NCBI GenBank assembly: GCA_005772895.1
Contig: SXIH01000068.1
Location: 62,001-126,000, forward strand
Direction of reading: 5' to 3'
DNA: 64,000 nucleotides
From: Bacteroidota bacterium
GTDB lineage: Bacteria > Bacteroidota > Bacteroidia > 2-12-FULL-35-15
This document shows positions 43,811 through 54,478 of this stretch, piece by piece. The stretch's first letter is position 1. Every line of letters starts with the position of its first letter. A program made the position numbers and the translations under genes. The notes beneath the pieces are model-generated. The model was given only the letters and a program-made list of their open reading frames with translations, did not search any database and was not told the origin of the DNA.

Positions 43811-45817
43811 TCACTTCTCCTCCACTATCATATTAGGAAGTTTTATTGTAAAAGTAGTACCAACTCCAACCTTACTAGTGAAATCGATTGTACCTTTTAG
43901 TCTTTTTATGCTTTTCTTGACTATATATAAGCCCAAACCTGAACCTTGAGTATCCTGGTTAAAGCGCACAAACATATCAAATACTTTTGCTTGCTGCTCT
44001 TCTGCTATTCCTTGTCCGTTATCAGAAATTGTAATGTAAAACTGTTCTTCTTTTATTTCTCCGGCAATCTTTATAAATGCTTTTGAAACAGCAGGATTTT
44101 TATACTTTATTCCATTATCTATCAAATTCTGCAAAATGGCTCTTAGAAAGTTTTCATCAGTATGTATTTGCAGTTTTTTATCTGCTAAAATTTGAATGTC
44201 TGCATTTTTAAAATAATCAGCATTTTTTAATTGATTGATAATTCCTTCAACAAAGTTCACAAAATTCAAAGAAACTATTTTAACATCTGCATGCGTCACT
44301 CTTGTTGCATCCACCATTTCAATCAATAAACGATTTAATTTTTCGGTGCTTTGCCAAATCATACCAAGTGCTTCTTTCCGCTCTTTAGCTGAAGTTGCGT
44401 CCTCAACAATTTTTGTAAGAGATGAAATAGCTATCAAAGGACTTCTTAAATCGTGTGAAGAACGATACATGAAATTATTTAATTCTTCATTTCTAGCCTC
44501 TAATTGCAACTGAGTAAGTTTATGCTGATTAGCTTCTTGATTTAATTTATTTATAATCTCCTCCATTTTAAATTCACGCAATTCATCTCTGTCTCTTAAA
44601 AAATCATTTATTTTTTTCTTCTGATTATATCTTCTCCACATAAAAACAAATAAAACAGTTAATGCCGAGCCAACAATACTTAGGAAGAATAGGATAGTAC
44701 GATTTTGCTTCAGCTTTAATTCATTGTAGGCTTTCTCTTGAACCAACAATTCCAATTCTTGTTTTTTAAAAGTCAGTTCATAATTATTTTGGATGTTAGA
44801 AATTTCCTTAACCTGGTCTAAAGAAAATATGGAATCATTAATCGCATCGTGCAATTTGTAATGTTTAAAAGCCAATTCATAATTCCCTTTTTCTAAATAA
44901 ATATTTGAAAGAGAATTGTGATTGTCGGCCGTTTCTTTTACTAAATGATATTTTTCTGCAAGTGCAAGTCCTTTGTGCGCTGTTTCTAAAGCTTTATCAT
45001 ATTCCTTATTTTTCAGCATAAAATCCGAAAGAACATTATAAGTGTAGGATTCCCAACGATGGTTATCTTCTTTCTGAAATTTTATTAATGCTTCATTATA
45101 ATATCTTAAAGCTTCCTTGTATTCATTTTTTAATTGAAAATATTTACCTATTGCAAACATGGCTACAGGACGTGTATGCATAAAGTGATGCTCTTCTTCT
45201 ATTTCGTATATTCTGCCATAATATACAATTGCACTATCGGTCAATCCATTTACTTCAAATAAATCTGCGAGATACGAATTGTAATAAGTGTAGTCACTTT
45301 CATAATTGTATTTTTCAGCAATGTCTATTGCTTTTTTATAATATTCAATTGCTTTGCTAAAATTCCCTTGTCGATTATGTACATAGCCAATTAAACTCAA
45401 AATACTCATTTCACTTTTTCTTCTGTCGGTTTTCCTCACCAAAATCAAAGCTTCCAACAAATGCTCTAAACCTTTTTTATAGTTTAATGAATAATTAACA
45501 TTTATTTGCCCGATATTAAAGTGAGCCTCCGCCATATTAACGGTGTCTTTTAATTTTTCAGAAAGAAGAAGCGATTCATTCCAATATTGCATCGACTGAC
45601 GATAGTCAATATCCATCAATACTTTGGAAAGTTTATTTAGCAAAATAATCTTCTGAGAACCATTGGGAGTTCTGCTCAGTATATTTTTGAGGGAATCAAT
45701 ATTGGAAGAATCCTGGGCTTTAAAGGGGCAAACTAATAGCAATAGCAAGGCCACTGTAACTAACTTTAAATAGCGTAACAGTGCAGATTGTGTTCTATAA
45801 TAAATTTTTTTGTGCAT
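43811..45817 (-). CDS. TPR-containing sensor histidine kinase
   Basis: A 668-residue protein from the ATG at 45817 (signal-peptide-like LKLVTVALLLLLVCPFKAQ, residues about 17-35). A TTG start 33 bases upstream is possible. Residues about 45-345 hold about seven TPR repeats, predicted periplasmic. One membrane helix follows (ILFFLSIVGSALTVLFVFMW, about 383-402), then a coiled coil. The HisKA box is RSSHDLRSPLIAIS with phospho-acceptor His455, and the ATPase domain has NGIKY (N box), DNGQGIAEE (G1) and GSGLGLYIVKK (G2). Signals via protein-protein contacts are likely. No response regulator is adjacent, so it is an orphan kinase. Confidence 0.9.
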   Translation of the reverse strand: MHKKIYYRTQSALLRYLKLVTVALLLLLVCPFKAQDSSNIDSLKNILSRTPNGSQKIILLNKLSKVLMDIDYRQSMQYWNESLLLSEKLKDTVNMAEAHFNIGQINVNYSLNYKKGLEHLLEALILVRKTDRRKSEMSILSLIGYVHNRQGNFSKAIEYYKKAIDIAEKYNYESDYTYYNSYLADLFEVNGLTDSAIVYYGRIYEIEEEHHFMHTRPVAMFAIGKYFQLKNEYKEALRYYNEALIKFQKEDNHRWESYTYNVLSDFMLKNKEYDKALETAHKGLALAEKYHLVKETADNHNSLSNIYLEKGNYELAFKHYKLHDAINDSIFSLDQVKEISNIQNNYELTFKKQELELLVQEKAYNELKLKQNRTILFFLSIVGSALTVLFVFMWRRYNQKKKINDFLRDRDELREFKMEEIINKLNQEANQHKLTQLQLEARNEELNNFMYRSSHDLRSPLIAISSLTKIVEDATSAKERKEALGMIWQSTEKLNRLLIEMVDATRVTHADVKIVSLNFVNFVEGIINQLKNADYFKNADIQILADKKLQIHTDENFLRAILQNLIDNGIKYKNPAVSKAFIKIAGEIKEEQFYITISDNGQGIAEEQQAKVFDMFVRFNQDTQGSGLGLYIVKKSIKRLKGTIDFTSKVGVGTTFTIKLPNMIVEEK

Positions 45818-45892
45818 CTGTGAGAGCAGGATGCTTAGTTTATAGTGCAATATAAGAAATTAAACTATCTAAGACAAAACTAAGAGATAAAT

Positions 45893-45927
45893 AAAAAATC
45901 CCCCGACATTTCTGAAGGAGGATTTTA
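45893..45927 (-). terminator. Rho-independent terminator of the 45970 gene
   Basis: On the minus strand, AATCCTCC and GGGGGATT pair (with one G-U) around a 12-base loop and are followed by TTTTTATTTAT. It lies just beyond the stop of the giant T9SS cargo gene. Confidence 0.7.
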
Positions 45928-45969
45928 GTAGTAGTAGTTTTTATTATTTCACGCGTTAATCTATAATAT

Positions 45970-48900
45970 CTATTTTACAATCGTAACCGTTCCAATATAA
46001 GCATGCTTCCTATCAAACACATCTGTTAATCTTACTTTCCAAACATACACATCTTGTTGTGCAACATCTTTTCCACCATTCGCTCTTCCATCCCATTTAT
46101 CATACAAATAACTTCCGTGGAAAATTTCATTTCCCCAACGGTCGAAAATCCAAATGTCATAATCTACAATTCCAATTCCATCACCGAAGAAATAATCGTT
46201 TACACCATCACCGTTTGGTGTAACACAATTGGGAATATAAAAAGTAAATTCAGGACCAATCTCTACAGGCAAAGTATACGTTGCAGTACATCCAAAACTA
46301 TTTACAACCGTTAAAGTAACATTATAAATTCCAGGCTGACTAACAGGAAACTGATGCACATTGTTTTGTGATACACTTGAAGTACCATCACCAAAATCCC
46401 AAACCCAACTTACAATTGTTCCAAATGGCGTTGAACTTTGATCGGTAAAAGTTATCAGTCCATCAAAAATAGTTGATGATGGAGGATTAGCAATAAACGA
46501 AGCTGTAGGCACATAATATACCTGAACAAATTGAGAAATCATTAATGTAGAAACACAACCATTATTAGAAGTAGCAGAAAGTGTTACATCATAAAAACCA
46601 CTAGCTGTATAACAATGAGAAGGGTTTTGCAAAGTACTGCTTGTTCCGTCACCAAAATCCCAATTCCAAGAAACGATTGTTCCACCTGCTACAGTTGAAA
46701 GATCTGTAAAGTTTACACACAAAGGTGGACAACCGGGAGGTGTTGAAGTAAATGCAATTACCGGAGACGGATAAAAAGAAAGTGTTACGTTAGAAGATGC
46801 AAAAGGACAAACGCTGGAACCGGTAGAAGTTAATGTTAATGTTACAGAACCACCAACTGTATCAGCAGCGCTTGGTGTATAAGTTGCATTTAAAGTATTT
46901 GCATTAGGAGAAAATGTTCCTGTACCTCCACTCCAAGTTCCGCCTGTTGCTGAACCACCTACAGAACCTGCAAGTACAACGCTTGCACCAAAACACATAG
47001 ATTGTGCTGAACCTGCATTTGCTGTTTGAACTGCATCCACACTAACAACTACAACATCTGTAGAAGTACATCCTGAAGCTGTATTGGTTGTAGTAACAGT
47101 ATAATTATTTACTGAAACTCCGGGACCGGGATTGGTTAATGTTACTGTTGGATTTGGAACAGTTGTACTGCTCAATCCTGTTGCAGGCGACCAAACATAA
47201 GTATCACCTGCCGTTCCGGCAAATCCTAAATTTCCTGTATTACCTGTACAAATTAAAATATCCGGACCGGCATCAGATGGTGGTGCCGGACTAATTGTTA
47301 CAGTTGCTATTGCAGTTGATGTACAACCCAAAGAATTTCCTGTAACAGTATAAGTTGTTGTAACAAGCGGTGTAGCATCTCCTGTATTAACACCGGTAAC
47401 TGTTACACCTGGCGACCAAGTATAAGTTGTTGCACCACCTGCTGTTAAATTTGCAGTGATACCGGAACAAACCGAAGGAGAGTTAACCGTTGTAACAGGA
47501 ATTGGATTTACAGTTACTGTTGCAACTGCTGTTGATGTACAAGTAAGTGAAGTTCCTGTAACAGTATAAGTTGTTGTAACAGCAGGAGTAGCATCAGCAG
47601 TATTCACTCCCGTAGAAGTTGCACCTGCTGTCCAGGTATAAGAAGTAGCGCCACCTGCAGTTAAATTTGCAGTAGCTCCCGCACAAATCGATGGAGAATT
47701 AACTGTTGTAACCGGCATTGGATTTACTGTAACTGTTGCAACAGCAGTTCCTGTACAACCGGATGTATTTCCTGTAACTGTATAAGATGTAGTAACAAGT
47801 GGTGATGCATCACCGGTATCGGTTCCTGTAACAGTAACTCCCGGAGTCCATGTATAAGTTGTTCCACCGGTAGCCGTTAAGTTGGCTGTTTGTCCGGCAC
47901 AAATTGTTGGAGAATTTACATTGACGACAATTGTTCCACCATTTGTAACAGTTGCTACGGCAGTGTTAGAACAACCTGCAGCTGTACCGGTAACAGTATA
48001 AGAAGTTGTAACAGCAGGTGTAGCATCGGCAGTATTAACACCGGTAACAGTTACACCGGGTGACCAAGTATAAGTTGTAGCACCACCTGCAACTAAGTTA
48101 GCAGTTTGTCCGGGACAAATATTAGGAGAGTTTACAGTAACAACTGGTAAAGGAGTTACAGTAACTAAACCTTGAGCAGTATCAGTACATCCATTTGGAT
48201 CGGTATAAGTACAAATGTAAGTTGTTGTGACGGCCGGACTAACAGTAATAGAAGGCGTTGTAGCTCCACCAGGTGCCCATGAATAAGTACCTCCACCTAC
48301 AGTTGGCGTAGCAGTAATAGTTGCAGGAGTTCCTGCACAAACTGTTTGTGATGTTGATGAAACAGAAGCAGGAGGATAAACAGAAACAGGATAAGTTAAA
48401 AAAGTAGTACACATTGGTCCGGCAACCGAAGTAATGGTACAAGTATAAGTTGTATTAGTTGCCGGTGAAACAGTAACTGTTTGAGTTGTTTGTCCGCCAG
48501 GAGCCCAAGAATAAGCTGCTGCACCGGCAGGAGCAACTAATGTCGTTGAAGTACCCGGACAAATAAAGTTTGGTCCTGTGATTGCCATTGGCGAACACTG
48601 AACATCTAAATATGCATAAGAAAAGTGAGCACCAAGAGAACAATCACCCACAGAAAATTTTATGGTTGCACAAGAACCAATGTATGGTGTAAGGTCTACT
48701 GCTACCGGTGTCCAAGGTCGATAATAAATATCTGTATAACCCGGAGCTAAAAAGAAACCAGGGATTCCGGGACCACCGACAACTAAATATTGTCCGCACA
48801 CAATAGGATTTCCGGCACAGTCAAATACTTCAATTTTAAAAAATGGTTGTTGTTCTGTAGTGTGTGCAGTTGCACCATTCGCATCTTGAATTACAACTGC

Positions 48901-49728
48901 GTATTGATAAGTAAGTAGAGCATTGGCAGCAGTAACGTTAAATGTTTGTTCCAACGTTGCACCACCATAACCTGATGTTACACCATCACCAAGCATTGCG
49001 GAGTTTGGTCCGAAACCAGGACAAACAACCGGAAATCCACCGAAAGGATCAAGTCCTGCTCCGGCAGTAATAGTATGTTGCGGAGCTGCTATTGCAAAAG
49101 TAACAGGATTATAAGTTGGTGTTGGTGCTCCCGGAGGTCCGTCATGAATAGTATATCCATATGTTCCTGCCCATCCTGAAAAATTTCCTGCATCAAATCC
49201 CATGTTAGTACAGGATGGTTGAGTTGGAGGAGTTGGAGTATAAATCACATTCATTGTCCAATCAAAACAAGGACAATATCCCGGATAATTATCTATTAAA
49301 ATATAATAACAAGTTCCGGCAGTTACGTTTGCTGCTACAGCAAGTTCAGTTGTACCTTGACATGTAGTCCCGCTCACACATGTTCCAGTTCCTGGACAAC
49401 CTTGCCAAACCGAAAGAGCAGGAAATTGAAATGGTTGCAATGGATCGTAACAATACAAAAGCATATTTGTTAACGAAATATTTATTTCACCTGTGGTTGG
49501 CGCACAAAAATAATACAACCAATCGGGTCCTTGCGTATTTAATGCATCCATACATGATGCGCCAACCATATTGTAATCGTTAGTTGTAGTTCCTGCACAA
49601 TTTGAACCTGAACCTGTGTAAGGAATTGCAATAGGGCTGGCCAATGCTGCCGCGCATGTATTTCCACCTTGGGATAATCCAATAATTGGTAATGATAAGA
49701 GAGAGAGAAAGAGAGAGATTTTTTTCAT
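45970..49728 (-). CDS. Giant secreted T9SS type B protein with Ig-like repeats and PKD domains
   Basis: A 1252-residue protein with a signal peptide (ending IGLSQ). Residues about 20-170 are a Cys-rich N-terminal domain. Residues about 170-385 form a jelly-roll-like domain with IGSCATIKFSVGDCSLGAHFSYAYLDVQC. Residues about 385-900 hold about seven Ig-like repeats (AVATVTVNPMPVTTVNSPSI-type) that are nearly identical in places. Two PKD domains (SWNWDFGDGTSS, SWVWDFGDGTSS) lie near 1030-1160. The C-terminal type B sorting domain is TPNGDGVNDYFFGDG ... IWIFDRWGNEIFHG ... DKWDGRANGG. It is a surface or adhesin-type cargo. Paralogous to the 50189 gene, whose C-terminus is almost the same. Confidence 0.88.
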   Translation of the reverse strand: MKKISLFLSLLSLPIIGLSQGGNTCAAALASPIAIPYTGSGSNCAGTTTNDYNMVGASCMDALNTQGPDWLYYFCAPTTGEINISLTNMLLYCYDPLQPFQFPALSVWQGCPGTGTCVSGTTCQGTTELAVAANVTAGTCYYILIDNYPGYCPCFDWTMNVIYTPTPPTQPSCTNMGFDAGNFSGWAGTYGYTIHDGPPGAPTPTYNPVTFAIAAPQHTITAGAGLDPFGGFPVVCPGFGPNSAMLGDGVTSGYGGATLEQTFNVTAANALLTYQYAVVIQDANGATAHTTEQQPFFKIEVFDCAGNPIVCGQYLVVGGPGIPGFFLAPGYTDIYYRPWTPVAVDLTPYIGSCATIKFSVGDCSLGAHFSYAYLDVQCSPMAITGPNFICPGTSTTLVAPAGAAAYSWAPGGQTTQTVTVSPATNTTYTCTITSVAGPMCTTFLTYPVSVYPPASVSSTSQTVCAGTPATITATPTVGGGTYSWAPGGATTPSITVSPAVTTTYICTYTDPNGCTDTAQGLVTVTPLPVVTVNSPNICPGQTANLVAGGATTYTWSPGVTVTGVNTADATPAVTTSYTVTGTAAGCSNTAVATVTNGGTIVVNVNSPTICAGQTANLTATGGTTYTWTPGVTVTGTDTGDASPLVTTSYTVTGNTSGCTGTAVATVTVNPMPVTTVNSPSICAGATANLTAGGATSYTWTAGATSTGVNTADATPAVTTTYTVTGTSLTCTSTAVATVTVNPIPVTTVNSPSVCSGITANLTAGGATTYTWSPGVTVTGVNTGDATPLVTTTYTVTGNSLGCTSTAIATVTISPAPPSDAGPDILICTGNTGNLGFAGTAGDTYVWSPATGLSSTTVPNPTVTLTNPGPGVSVNNYTVTTTNTASGCTSTDVVVVSVDAVQTANAGSAQSMCFGASVVLAGSVGGSATGGTWSGGTGTFSPNANTLNATYTPSAADTVGGSVTLTLTSTGSSVCPFASSNVTLSFYPSPVIAFTSTPPGCPPLCVNFTDLSTVAGGTIVSWNWDFGDGTSSTLQNPSHCYTASGFYDVTLSATSNNGCVSTLMISQFVQVYYVPTASFIANPPSSTIFDGLITFTDQSSTPFGTIVSWVWDFGDGTSSVSQNNVHQFPVSQPGIYNVTLTVVNSFGCTATYTLPVEIGPEFTFYIPNCVTPNGDGVNDYFFGDGIGIVDYDIWIFDRWGNEIFHGSYLYDKWDGRANGGKDVAQQDVYVWKVRLTDVFDRKHAYIGTVTIVK

Positions 49729-49757
49729 GAGCTTATTGTTGGGGATAAATCATGATT

Positions 49758-50036
49758 TTATTTATTGCCTTTTATTTCAATTTTTTCTTTAGAGAGTGTT
49801 CCGTCTGAAGCTTTTTTTGTTACAGTTGCTTCTTTTTTATTTTTACTTATATCACAGGAGTGTATGGCATTATCTTCTTTTGCAACAACCTTTTTTTCAT
49901 CTGTATGAGTAGCAGGTTTAATTGTTGCAGCAGGAATTTTATGAATTGTCTTTTCTGTTTTAGCAGGATCCTGAGAAAATCCGTTTATGCCAAACACAAA
50001 AAGAAAAACGATAAAAGATGTAACTTTTAGATTCAT
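49758..50036 (-). CDS. Small secreted Lys-rich protein
   Basis: A 92-residue protein with a signal peptide (MNLKVTSFIVFLFVFGINGFSQ). The mature part is hydrophilic and Lys/Thr/Glu-rich (DPAKTEKTIHKIPAATIKPATHTDEKKVVAKEDNA, KKEATVTKKASDGTLSKEKIEIKGNK), so it is probably unstructured, with one cysteine in IHSCDISKN. It lies between two giant paralogous cargo genes, all in the same direction: 29 bases from the 45970 gene and 152 bases from the 50189 gene. A role alongside those cargo proteins is possible. I do not recognise a family. Confidence 0.65.
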   Translation of the reverse strand: MNLKVTSFIVFLFVFGINGFSQDPAKTEKTIHKIPAATIKPATHTDEKKVVAKEDNAIHSCDISKNKKEATVTKKASDGTLSKEKIEIKGNK

Positions 50037-50188
50037 TAGTTTAAAATTTGATTTACAAATTCATATTTATTCTTCGGAGTAGAAGAAACCATATTGCTAA
50101 TATAGACACAAATATTTGAAAATAGTTGCATCAACAATCTAATTATTAACCTTTTATCGTTAATTAGGTGATTTAGTTCACCAATCTC

Positions 50189-53100
50189 TTATTTTACCAG
50201 TGTTACAGTACCTATATAATTGTGTTTTTTATCAAAAACATCCGTTAATCTTACTTTCCAAACATAAACATCTTGTTGCGCAACATCATCTCCTCCATTA
50301 GCTCTTCCATCCCATAAATCAGTCAGATGAGTTCCGTGGAAAATTTCATTTCCCCAACGATCAAAAATCCAGATGTCATAATCAATAATTCCAATTCCTT
50401 GTCCGAAGAAATAATCGTTTGTTCCGTCACCATTTGGAGTGAATGCATTCGGAATAAAGAATGTAAACTCCGGTCCAATTTCAACATAATGTGAAACTGT
50501 GTCTAAACATCCATAAATATTTGCAACATATAAAGTAGCAAGGTATGTACTTGAAGCTACATCAGGATATGTGTGAACAGGGCTGGAAGTAGTGTATCCA
50601 ATAGAATCGCCATCACCAAAATGATACAACCATGAAATTACATCCGATGAAGAACCATTTTGAAGTGTAACAACAGGATCTAAAATAGAAGCAGGATTAG
50701 GTGTTGGAGTAAACTCCGCAGTTGGTGTAGGATATACCTGAACAAAGTTAGGCATATTCAATGTTGATGAACAACCATTGTTTGATGTTACAGTTAAACT
50801 CACATCATAAAAACCGGACTGTGTGTAACAGTGACTAGGATTTTGAGTAATATCTGCCGGTGAGCCATCTCCAAGAGTCCATAACCAACTTACAATTACA
50901 TCACCTCCACTAACAGTAGATGCATCCGTGAAATTAACACAATGAACAGGACAACCTGCAGGAACAGCAGGGAAAGCCACAACCGGATTAGCGAAGAATG
51001 TAAACGTAACATTTGAAGATGCAAAAGTACATGGACCAGTTGGATCGTTAGTTGTCAATGTTAATGTAACTGTTCCCGTTGCAAACTCAGCTGCACTTGG
51101 AGTATACACTGCATTCAAAGTTGTATTGTTCGGAGAATATGTTCCTGCTCCACCACTCCATGTTCCGCCTGTTGCAGAACCACCAATAGCTCCAGCTAAA
51201 GTAATTCCGTTTCCTGCACAAACACTTTGAGGAGAACCAGCATTTGCTGTTGCAACAGCATCAACAGTAACATCAACAACATCGGTTGAAGTACAACCTG
51301 TAGTTGAATTAGTTGTAGTAACTGTATAAGAACTTGTAATGGATGCAACACCTCCGTTAGTTAAAGTAACTGTAGGATTTGATGCAGTAGTAGAACTTAA
51401 ACCGGTTCCAGGAGACCAAGCATAAGTATCACCAGCAGTTGCTGCTCCACCTAAGTTTGCTACACCACCGGTACAAATAGTAACGTCAGGACCTGCAGTT
51501 GAAACCGGAGGAGGATTTATTGTAACCGTTACTGCTTCAATGTCAGTACAACCGCCACCGGCATTTGCCAAAATATAATAAGTTCCTGAAGTACTAACAG
51601 CTGTGGGAGTCGCCAATGAACTTGTTGCACCTGCATCGTTCCAATAAGTAATAACACTTCCTGCAATTGTACTTCCTGCAGTAACTGAAGCAGCTGTAAT
51701 ATCAACAGTTAAAGGGCTACATACAGGCGCAGGATTTGTAATTACCAAAACAGGTAATGGATTAACAGTAACATCAACCATATCAGTTGAAGTACATCCT
51801 GTAGCAGAAATTGTTGTGGTAACTGTGTATGTTGATGTAACAGGAGTTGAACCACCAATTGTTAAAGTAACTGAAGGATCAGAAACAGCTGCAGAACTTA
51901 ATCCGGTTGTTGCCAACCAGGAATATGTTTGACCAGCAGTTGTTGGAACACCAATATTTCCGGTTGCTCCTGAACAGAACATAATGTCCGGACCTGCATT
52001 AGAAACCGGTAAAGGATTAATAGTAGTTGTTACAGGAGCAATATCAGTACATCCTGCAGCAGTTGTTGATTGAATATAATATGTTCCGCTTGTTGCAATT
52101 GCAGTTGGTGTTGCCAAAGCAATAGTAGTAGCAGCATCCGTCCAATAAGATAAAGTACCACCACCTGTACTTCCCGCAGTTACAGCAGCAGCAGTAATAT
52201 CAACCGTTCCGGGACTACAAACTCCGGCAGGATTAGTGATAACTAAAACCGGTAATGGATTAACTGTTACAGTAGCCACAGCTGAACCTGTACAACCGCC
52301 ATTTGTTGCAGTAACGGTATAAGATGTAGTAACAGCAGGAGTAACACTTAACGGATTAGCAGTTGATCCTGTGCTCCAGGCATAAGTACCACCACCAGTT
52401 GCAGTTAATGTTGCAGTTTGTCCGGCACAAATAGTCGGAGAATTTACTGTTGAAGTTATTGAACCACCAACAGTAACAGTAGCAATTGCACTAGAGGTAC
52501 ATCCTAATGATGTTCCTGTAACAGTATAAGTAGTTGTTACAGCAGGAGTCACATTTATTGGATTAGCTGTTGAACCTGTACTCCAAGAATATGTTGTAGC
52601 ACCCGCTGCAGTTAATGTTGCAGTTAATGTTGGACAGATAGTAGGAGAATTTACTGTTGTTACGGGAAGCGGATTTACAACCACAGTTGCAGTTGTAGAG
52701 CCACCGCAAGCTCCGGTAACTGTATAAGTAATTGTATTATTTCCGACAGTAGCAACTGATGGATCAAAAGTTCCAGTAGCTGCATTTGTAATACCTGTTC
52801 CACTCCATGTTCCTCCGGCCGGTGTTCCTGTTAAATTTACCGGTGCAGCATTCACACAATATGGTCCTGCAGGAGTAATTGTAGGAGGAGTTCCCGGATT
52901 TACCGTAATATTTTGAGTGATAACAGCATTACAAGGTCCATTTGTAATTGTTAAAGTAACAGGATAAGTTCCAGCACCTGCGAATGTAAACGAAGGATTT
53001 TGAGTTGTTGCATCCGGTGTTCCATCACCATTAAAATCCCAAGACCAACCAGTAATTGTTCCTGTTGGAGTTGATGTATCTGTAAATACAGTTGGTAAAC

Positions 53101-54478
53101 CTGCACAAACAGTTGTATTGGTAAAACTTGCAACAGGGTTTGTCGGACTAGAACCTACTGTAATTTGTAAAGTTGTAGTACATGATGGACCGGCAGCAGA
53201 AGTTATAACACATTGGTATGTTCCAGCAGTATTTACAACAGCTGTATTATTTGTTGTTGGGCCAACAATTCCTGTTGTGCCACCTGCTGTGTTGGTCCAT
53301 GCATAACCAGCAGCACCTGCAGGAGCTGTTAATGTTACAGAACCACCACCACAAATAGATGGTGAAGAAGATAATAATGTCAATGGGTCACAATCACCAT
53401 CTATATAAGCATATCCATAATGTCCACCTTGTGAACAATCCGAAGAAGTAAATTGAACTGTAACACATTGACCTATATAAGAACTTAAAGGAACCATTAC
53501 AGTTGTCCAGTTACGCCACCAAATAGCGCTTCCCGGAGATGTTTCAGTAAAGCCAACTACTGGAGGTTTTGCCATTACCATGTATTCACCACACATAATT
53601 AAGTTACCAGCACCATCACGTAAGTGCACATTAAAGTATGGGCGCTCAGGATCGGTGTGACCTGAAACAGGATCCTGTAACACACAAGCATAACGGTATG
53701 TAAAGTTTGCATTTGCTGCAGAAACAGTAAAAGAAATACTTGCACGTGAAGCATAACCACCAGTAACAGGACCATCACCCAACATTAAAGATGAACTTCC
53801 ACCACCCGGACCTACAACAGGAAGAGCAGCTCCTACAACAGGGTCGGAACCTCCAACAGTTTGAATAACATGTTGAGATGAACTGAAACCTGCAACTATT
53901 GAACATGGATCACTAGTAGAACTAGCACAAGCAGTTCCGGTATAATAATCCCAAAATCCAGTTCCTGCTTCGAAACCCGGATTTGTACAAGGTGAACCAC
54001 AATTTGATGGAGTTGGCAGAACTCCTGTTCCAGGTGCTCTTTGTTTACTTGCTTCAACAATTTGATCTCTTCTCTTTAAAAAATCAAAATAATAAATTTC
54101 GTATTGTGGTTGTAAGCTTGAATAATATGTATTTATTTCATTAGTAGTTGTAATCTCTCCTTTACCTACCTTATATATAAGTGTCTCTCTGTCCTTTTTT
54201 AATTTTCCTTTGATATAATCTTTGAAATACTTCATATCATAGAAGTTTCCGTCATTGGTAAAAAAGACATAGTTAAGAAAACTCTCAACATCTACTTTTT
54301 CAGAAAGTAAATTGGTTTTATTCTCAAAACTTGTCCAATCCTTTTGAGAAATTCCATAAGGATTTGAAACCGGAATTCCACCTGAAATTGAATTTTGAGA
54401 AAAACCTGAAATTGATACAGAGAAAAGCAATGCCAGAGAGAGACAACGCATGTTTCTGATTAGTAGTTTTGTGTTCAT
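50189..54478 (-). CDS. Giant secreted T9SS type B protein, paralogue of the 45970 product
   Basis: A 1429-residue protein with a signal peptide (ending GFSQ). Residues about 25-145 form a helical charged N-terminal part not found in the paralogue. Residues about 150-370 are a jelly-roll-like domain ending GYAYIDGDCDPL that matches the paralogue. Next come PKD domains, for example GTITGWSWDFNGDGTPDA near 480, and about nine Ig-like repeats with alternating motifs (PVTTVNSPTICPTLTATLTA, PLPVLVITNPAPVCSP). Two more PKD-like domains follow before the type B sorting domain (TPNGDGTNDYFFGQG ... FDRWGNEIFHG ... DLWDGRANGG). Probably a surface adhesin or matrix component. Confidence 0.88.
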   Translation of the reverse strand: MNTKLLIRNMRCLSLALLFSVSISGFSQNSISGGIPVSNPYGISQKDWTSFENKTNLLSEKVDVESFLNYVFFTNDGNFYDMKYFKDYIKGKLKKDRETLIYKVGKGEITTTNEINTYYSSLQPQYEIYYFDFLKRRDQIVEASKQRAPGTGVLPTPSNCGSPCTNPGFEAGTGFWDYYTGTACASSTSDPCSIVAGFSSSQHVIQTVGGSDPVVGAALPVVGPGGGSSSLMLGDGPVTGGYASRASISFTVSAANANFTYRYACVLQDPVSGHTDPERPYFNVHLRDGAGNLIMCGEYMVMAKPPVVGFTETSPGSAIWWRNWTTVMVPLSSYIGQCVTVQFTSSDCSQGGHYGYAYIDGDCDPLTLLSSSPSICGGGSVTLTAPAGAAGYAWTNTAGGTTGIVGPTTNNTAVVNTAGTYQCVITSAAGPSCTTTLQITVGSSPTNPVASFTNTTVCAGLPTVFTDTSTPTGTITGWSWDFNGDGTPDATTQNPSFTFAGAGTYPVTLTITNGPCNAVITQNITVNPGTPPTITPAGPYCVNAAPVNLTGTPAGGTWSGTGITNAATGTFDPSVATVGNNTITYTVTGACGGSTTATVVVNPLPVTTVNSPTICPTLTATLTAAGATTYSWSTGSTANPINVTPAVTTTYTVTGTSLGCTSSAIATVTVGGSITSTVNSPTICAGQTATLTATGGGTYAWSTGSTANPLSVTPAVTTSYTVTATNGGCTGSAVATVTVNPLPVLVITNPAGVCSPGTVDITAAAVTAGSTGGGTLSYWTDAATTIALATPTAIATSGTYYIQSTTAAGCTDIAPVTTTINPLPVSNAGPDIMFCSGATGNIGVPTTAGQTYSWLATTGLSSAAVSDPSVTLTIGGSTPVTSTYTVTTTISATGCTSTDMVDVTVNPLPVLVITNPAPVCSPLTVDITAASVTAGSTIAGSVITYWNDAGATSSLATPTAVSTSGTYYILANAGGGCTDIEAVTVTINPPPVSTAGPDVTICTGGVANLGGAATAGDTYAWSPGTGLSSTTASNPTVTLTNGGVASITSSYTVTTTNSTTGCTSTDVVDVTVDAVATANAGSPQSVCAGNGITLAGAIGGSATGGTWSGGAGTYSPNNTTLNAVYTPSAAEFATGTVTLTLTTNDPTGPCTFASSNVTFTFFANPVVAFPAVPAGCPVHCVNFTDASTVSGGDVIVSWLWTLGDGSPADITQNPSHCYTQSGFYDVSLTVTSNNGCSSTLNMPNFVQVYPTPTAEFTPTPNPASILDPVVTLQNGSSSDVISWLYHFGDGDSIGYTTSSPVHTYPDVASSTYLATLYVANIYGCLDTVSHYVEIGPEFTFFIPNAFTPNGDGTNDYFFGQGIGIIDYDIWIFDRWGNEIFHGTHLTDLWDGRANGGDDVAQQDVYVWKVRLTDVFDKKHNYIGTVTLVK

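Noticed and set aside
45970-54478. Assembly duplication of the two giant genes
   Set aside because: The two differ throughout in domain number, repeat words and N-terminal parts; only the C-terminus and some domains are alike, as expected of paralogues.
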